DNA of 9,118 bases from an uncultured Flavobacteriaceae bacterium (lineage in GTDB: Bacteria > Bacteroidota > Bacteroidia > Flavobacteriales > Flavobacteriaceae), in NCBI GenBank assembly GCA_913044085.1, contig CAJWNW010000062.1:1-9118 (forward strand), given 5' to 3'. The notes below the pieces were generated by a model. That model did not search any database. It saw only the letters and a list, made by a program, of their open reading frames with translations, and had not been told where the DNA came from. The position numbers and the translations under genes were made by a program. Positions 6,811-9,118 of the stretch are shown here, piece after piece. Each line of letters begins with the position of its first letter. Within the stretch, counting starts at the first letter, position 1.

Positions 6811-8859
6811 ATGAATCAATTTTTAAACAAATTTTACAGAAATCATAGCGTTATATACAAGATTTTTCTTTTTGTTATAACCACTGTATTAATTGTTTAC
6901 CTGTTCCCAAAAAGCGGCACATTTAGATATAGTTTTGAAAAGGGAAAACCATGGCAATCTGAAAATTTATACGCTCCTTTTGATTTTGCAATTAAAAAAT
7001 CTAATAAGGAGATTGAGAATGAAAAAATATTAATTTCAAAAGAAGCATCTGTCTTTTTTGAAGTTGATACAGCACTTTTAAATCAGGTTAAATTAAATCA
7101 TAAGATAGCATTTGAAAAAGGTTTTTTTGATATGCCGGCAGGCCCATTAAAACTTAAAATGTTTGATGCAAGCATTTCTATTTTACATGGGATTTATAAA
7201 GTTGGTGTCCTTCCTCAGGAATACAATTTCAATCCAGATAAAATTATTTCTATTTTAATTGATAATACTCAGACTAAAGCTGTCGCTTACAATCAATTTT
7301 TTCCTCAAACCAATTTGAATAACTTCATTGATTCACAATTATTAGGGACTGATTCGGAATTATACATAACGATTTTTAAAACTATTTTCTTTGATATTGT
7401 TATCCCTAATACAGTTTATAACGAGGCTTTAACACAATCCGCTTTAAATGAGCGTCTCGATCGAATTGCTTTGGTGCGTGGTCGTGTTGAAAAAGGGACT
7501 TTAATCATCTCCAAAGGTGAGGTTGTTCAAGGCGATAAATTGGCTGTTTTAAAATCGCTACAATCAGAATATGAATCGCAAGTATGGACAGAGGCCAATT
7601 ATGTTTGGATTTTAGCGGCCTATACTGTTTTAGTAGCCTTGGCCCTATTGATGCTGCTATTATTCTTGCGTAAGTACCGCTTGGAAATTTTTTCAAACAA
7701 TACTAAGGTAACTTTTATATTTTTTAATGTTTCCTTGATGGTCCTATTGACAACACTCGTCATTAACTTTAATTCGGGCTATATTTATGTGGTTCCCCTT
7801 TGTATTTTGCCACTCATTTTAAAAGCTTTTTTTGATGCGCGATTGGGACTTTTTACCCACGTCATTACAGTTTTACTCTTGGGGTTTGTTGTCACTAACA
7901 ATTATGAGTATATGTTTTTACAGATAATTGCCGGAATTGTTACAATTTTGACGGTTTCTGAGCTCTACAAAAGAGCTAATTTATTTATTTCAGTTGGGCA
8001 AATTACTCTCATATACATCATTGCTTATTTTGCTTTCTATGTAATACACGAAGGTAATATTGATGGCCTTAAATGGGAAAACTTTTTACTTTTTGTACTC
8101 TGTGGTTTGGCGACACTTTTTGTTCAGCCTCTTATTTATGCCTATGAAACACTTTTTGGCTTGGTTTCTGATGTTTCACTATTGGAACTTTCAGACACTA
8201 ATACGCCCCTACTAAAAGAATTGTCCGACAAAGCACCTGGTACTTTTCATCATTCCCTAAATGTAGCAAATCTGGCAGAGGCATGCGCCAATGAAATTGG
8301 GGCTAATGCGATGTTGATTCGTGTTGGTGCTTTGTATCACGATATTGGTAAAATGTTCAATCCTACTTATTTTACCGAAAATCAATCCACAGGAACCAAC
8401 CCTCACGACGAATTATCTCCAACAGAAAGTGCCAAAATTATAATAGATCACGTGATTAACGGCATTGAAATCGCTAGGAAAAATAAATTACCAGACCGTG
8501 TTGTAGAGTTTATAAGAACCCACCATGGTACCAGTACGGTTCGTTACTTTTACAATAAACAAATGGAGTTAAATTCAGAATTTGATTCCTCAGGTTTCAA
8601 ATATAATGGTCCTAAACCATTTAGTAAAGAAACAGCTATTTTAATGATGTGCGACAGTGTTGAGGCTGCTTCAAAAAGTTTAAAAGACCCAACATCATCA
8701 AAAATTAATTCGTTTGTTGATGCAATAATAAATATTCAAATGGATGCCAATCAATTTTTAAACGCCAACATTACCTTCAAGGAAATTGAGTCAATAAAAA
8801 AAGTTTTAAAGCAAAAGTTGGCAAACATGTACCACCTTCGTATTGAATATCCCGAATGA
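6811..8859 (+). CDS. 7TM-HD (PgpH-family) HD phosphohydrolase, probable c-di-AMP phosphodiesterase
   Basis: This 682-residue inner-membrane protein has the full 7TMR-HD layout. One N-terminal membrane helix (about 16-32) is followed by an extracytoplasmic 7TMR-HDED domain (about 34-262). Seven membrane helices follow (about 264-286, 300-320, 323-340, 345-361, 367-382, 390-412, 423-444), then a cytoplasmic HD domain (about 470-680). Characterised relatives, Listeria PgpH among them, hydrolyse c-di-AMP to pApA. Metal-ligand candidates are all present: His481 in 'TFHHS', His510-Asp511 in 'YHDIGK', His547, His571-His572 in 'RTHHG' and Asp615 in 'MMCDS'. Their spacing (29, 37, 24, then 43 to the Asp) agrees with my recollection of PgpH. 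The extracytoplasmic domain suggests signal-controlled activity, but its ligand is unknown. The A/T-rich leader 'TTATTATTATTA' before the ATG has no Shine-Dalgarno. The gene stands alone, flanked by a divergent gene and a tRNA cluster with its own promoter. Substrate assignment is by homology only. Confidence 0.93.
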   Translation: MNQFLNKFYRNHSVIYKIFLFVITTVLIVYLFPKSGTFRYSFEKGKPWQSENLYAPFDFAIKKSNKEIENEKILISKEASVFFEVDTALLNQVKLNHKIAFEKGFFDMPAGPLKLKMFDASISILHGIYKVGVLPQEYNFNPDKIISILIDNTQTKAVAYNQFFPQTNLNNFIDSQLLGTDSELYITIFKTIFFDIVIPNTVYNEALTQSALNERLDRIALVRGRVEKGTLIISKGEVVQGDKLAVLKSLQSEYESQVWTEANYVWILAAYTVLVALALLMLLLFLRKYRLEIFSNNTKVTFIFFNVSLMVLLTTLVINFNSGYIYVVPLCILPLILKAFFDARLGLFTHVITVLLLGFVVTNNYEYMFLQIIAGIVTILTVSELYKRANLFISVGQITLIYIIAYFAFYVIHEGNIDGLKWENFLLFVLCGLATLFVQPLIYAYETLFGLVSDVSLLELSDTNTPLLKELSDKAPGTFHHSLNVANLAEACANEIGANAMLIRVGALYHDIGKMFNPTYFTENQSTGTNPHDELSPTESAKIIIDHVINGIEIARKNKLPDRVVEFIRTHHGTSTVRYFYNKQMELNSEFDSSGFKYNGPKPFSKETAILMMCDSVEAASKSLKDPTSSKINSFVDAIINIQMDANQFLNANITFKEIESIKKVLKQKLANMYHLRIEYPE

Positions 8860-8893
8860 AGACATTCTAGCAATTAAAAAATTAAATAAATTG

Positions 8894-8925
8894 TTTGCGT
8901 TCTTCCCAATGAAAAGGTACATTTG
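8894..8925 (+). promoter_or_regulatory. Bacteroidota-type promoter for the tRNA cluster
   Basis: TTTG at 8894-8897 and TACATTTG at 8918-8925 match the Bacteroidota primary sigma consensus (TTTG or TTG near -33 and TAnnTTTG near -7) with a 20-nt spacer. Transcription would start near 8930, about 30 nt before tRNA-Ser. It is the only exact TAnnTTTG match I noticed in the non-coding parts of this window, as expected for a strong stable-RNA promoter. Confidence 0.8.
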
Positions 8926-8961
8926 CATCCGCAATTTTATTGCATAAGTTCATTATAAATA

Positions 8962-9045
8962 GGAGAGGTGCCAGAGTGGTAATGGAGCAGATTGCTAATC
9001 TGTCAACGCGCAAGTGTTGCCCGGGTTCGAATCCCGGTCTCTCCG
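8962..9045 (+). tRNA. tRNA-Ser (anticodon GCU)
   Basis: An 84-nt class II tRNA folds cleanly. The acceptor stem GGAGAGG (8962-8968) pairs with TCTCTCC (9038-9044), with discriminator G at 9045. The anticodon stem GCAGA/TCTGT encloses loop TTGCTAA with anticodon GCT at 8994-8996. The long variable arm at 9004-9020 pairs CAACGC with GTGTTG over a GCAA loop, diagnostic of a serine-type tRNA. The T arm is CCGGG/CCCGG around TTCGAAT. It decodes AGC/AGU. The 3' CCA is not encoded (GCAGCT follows), so it is added after transcription. A 19-nt spacer leads to tRNA-Pro. Confidence 0.97.
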
Positions 9046-9064
9046 CAGCTAATTAACAACAATA

Positions 9065-9118
9065 CGGGGTGTAGCGTAGCCCGGTTATCGCGCCGCGTTT
9101 GGGACGCGGAGGTCGCAG
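9065..9118 (+). tRNA. tRNA-Pro (anticodon UGG), 3' end beyond window
   Basis: The 5' 54 nt of a tRNA are present, starting CGGGGTG, with an unpaired-type C at position 1 typical of bacterial tRNA-Pro. The D arm contains the GTAGCGTAGCCCGG stretch. The anticodon stem CCGCG/CGCGG encloses loop TTTGGGA, with anticodon TGG at 9100-9102. The T arm and acceptor 3' strand lie past the right edge. It follows tRNA-Ser after 19 nt and is probably processed from the same primary transcript. Confidence 0.93.

Noticed and set aside
8854..8867. Hairpin GAATG/CATTC at the 7TM-HD stop codon as a terminator
   Set aside because: The stem is only 5 bp and no T run follows, so it is not a credible intrinsic terminator.
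8931..8943. GCAAT-TTT-ATTGC inverted repeat just after the expected tRNA transcription start
   Set aside because: It is a 5-bp stem with a 3-nt loop in AT-rich DNA; chance is the simplest explanation.
8962..9118. tRNA cluster as an integration site for a mobile element
   Set aside because: No integrase, direct repeat of a tRNA 3' end or foreign-looking DNA is visible in the window.
1..9118. CRISPR array, toxin-antitoxin pair, phage defence or biosynthetic cluster
   Set aside because: No spaced direct repeats or relevant protein families are present; every large gene is a recognised housekeeping family or a TPR protein.

Overview
The window reads as a chromosomal housekeeping segment from a member of the Bacteroidota, most likely a marine or freshwater Flavobacteriaceae. 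It is AT-rich, its start codons have A/T-rich leaders rather than Shine-Dalgarno sites, and the proteins look flavobacterial throughout. A textbook Bacteroidota promoter (TTTG, 20 nt, TAnnTTTG) lies upstream of a tRNA cluster. I see no phage, transposon, CRISPR or toxin-antitoxin features and no clear sign of horizontal transfer.

Layout. Bases 1-607 (minus strand) hold the N-terminal part of a ClpC-type AAA+ unfoldase, cut by the left edge. A 247-nt divergent intergenic region follows, then gyrA (855-3401, plus strand). Twelve bases later comes a secreted TPR-repeat protein (3414-4664), probably in the same transcript. A convergent pair of genes follows on the minus strand, 7 nt apart and probably one operon: a mitochondrial-T2-like acetyl-CoA acetyltransferase (6646-5468) and an NlpC/P60 peptidase without a signal peptide (5460-4714). 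A 164-nt divergent spacer with a terminator-like hairpin separates them from a 7TM-HD phosphohydrolase of the PgpH family (6811-8859, plus strand), a likely c-di-AMP phosphodiesterase with all expected metal ligands. The right end is a tRNA cluster: tRNA-Ser(GCU) and a tRNA-Pro(UGG) cut by the window edge.

How the genes fit together. They belong to separate core processes: protein quality control (ClpC), DNA supercoiling (GyrA), thiolase chemistry on acetyl-CoA, murein-peptide turnover (NlpC/P60), second-messenger degradation (7TM-HD) and translation (tRNAs). I found no convincing undescribed multi-gene system. The points most worth a second look are non-coding: the terminator-shaped element upstream of the 7TM-HD gene, where no plus-strand gene reads into it, and an inverted repeat in the clpC/gyrA divergent region. 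On the protein side, the GyrA-box variant and the long Ser/acidic linker in ClpC stand out.
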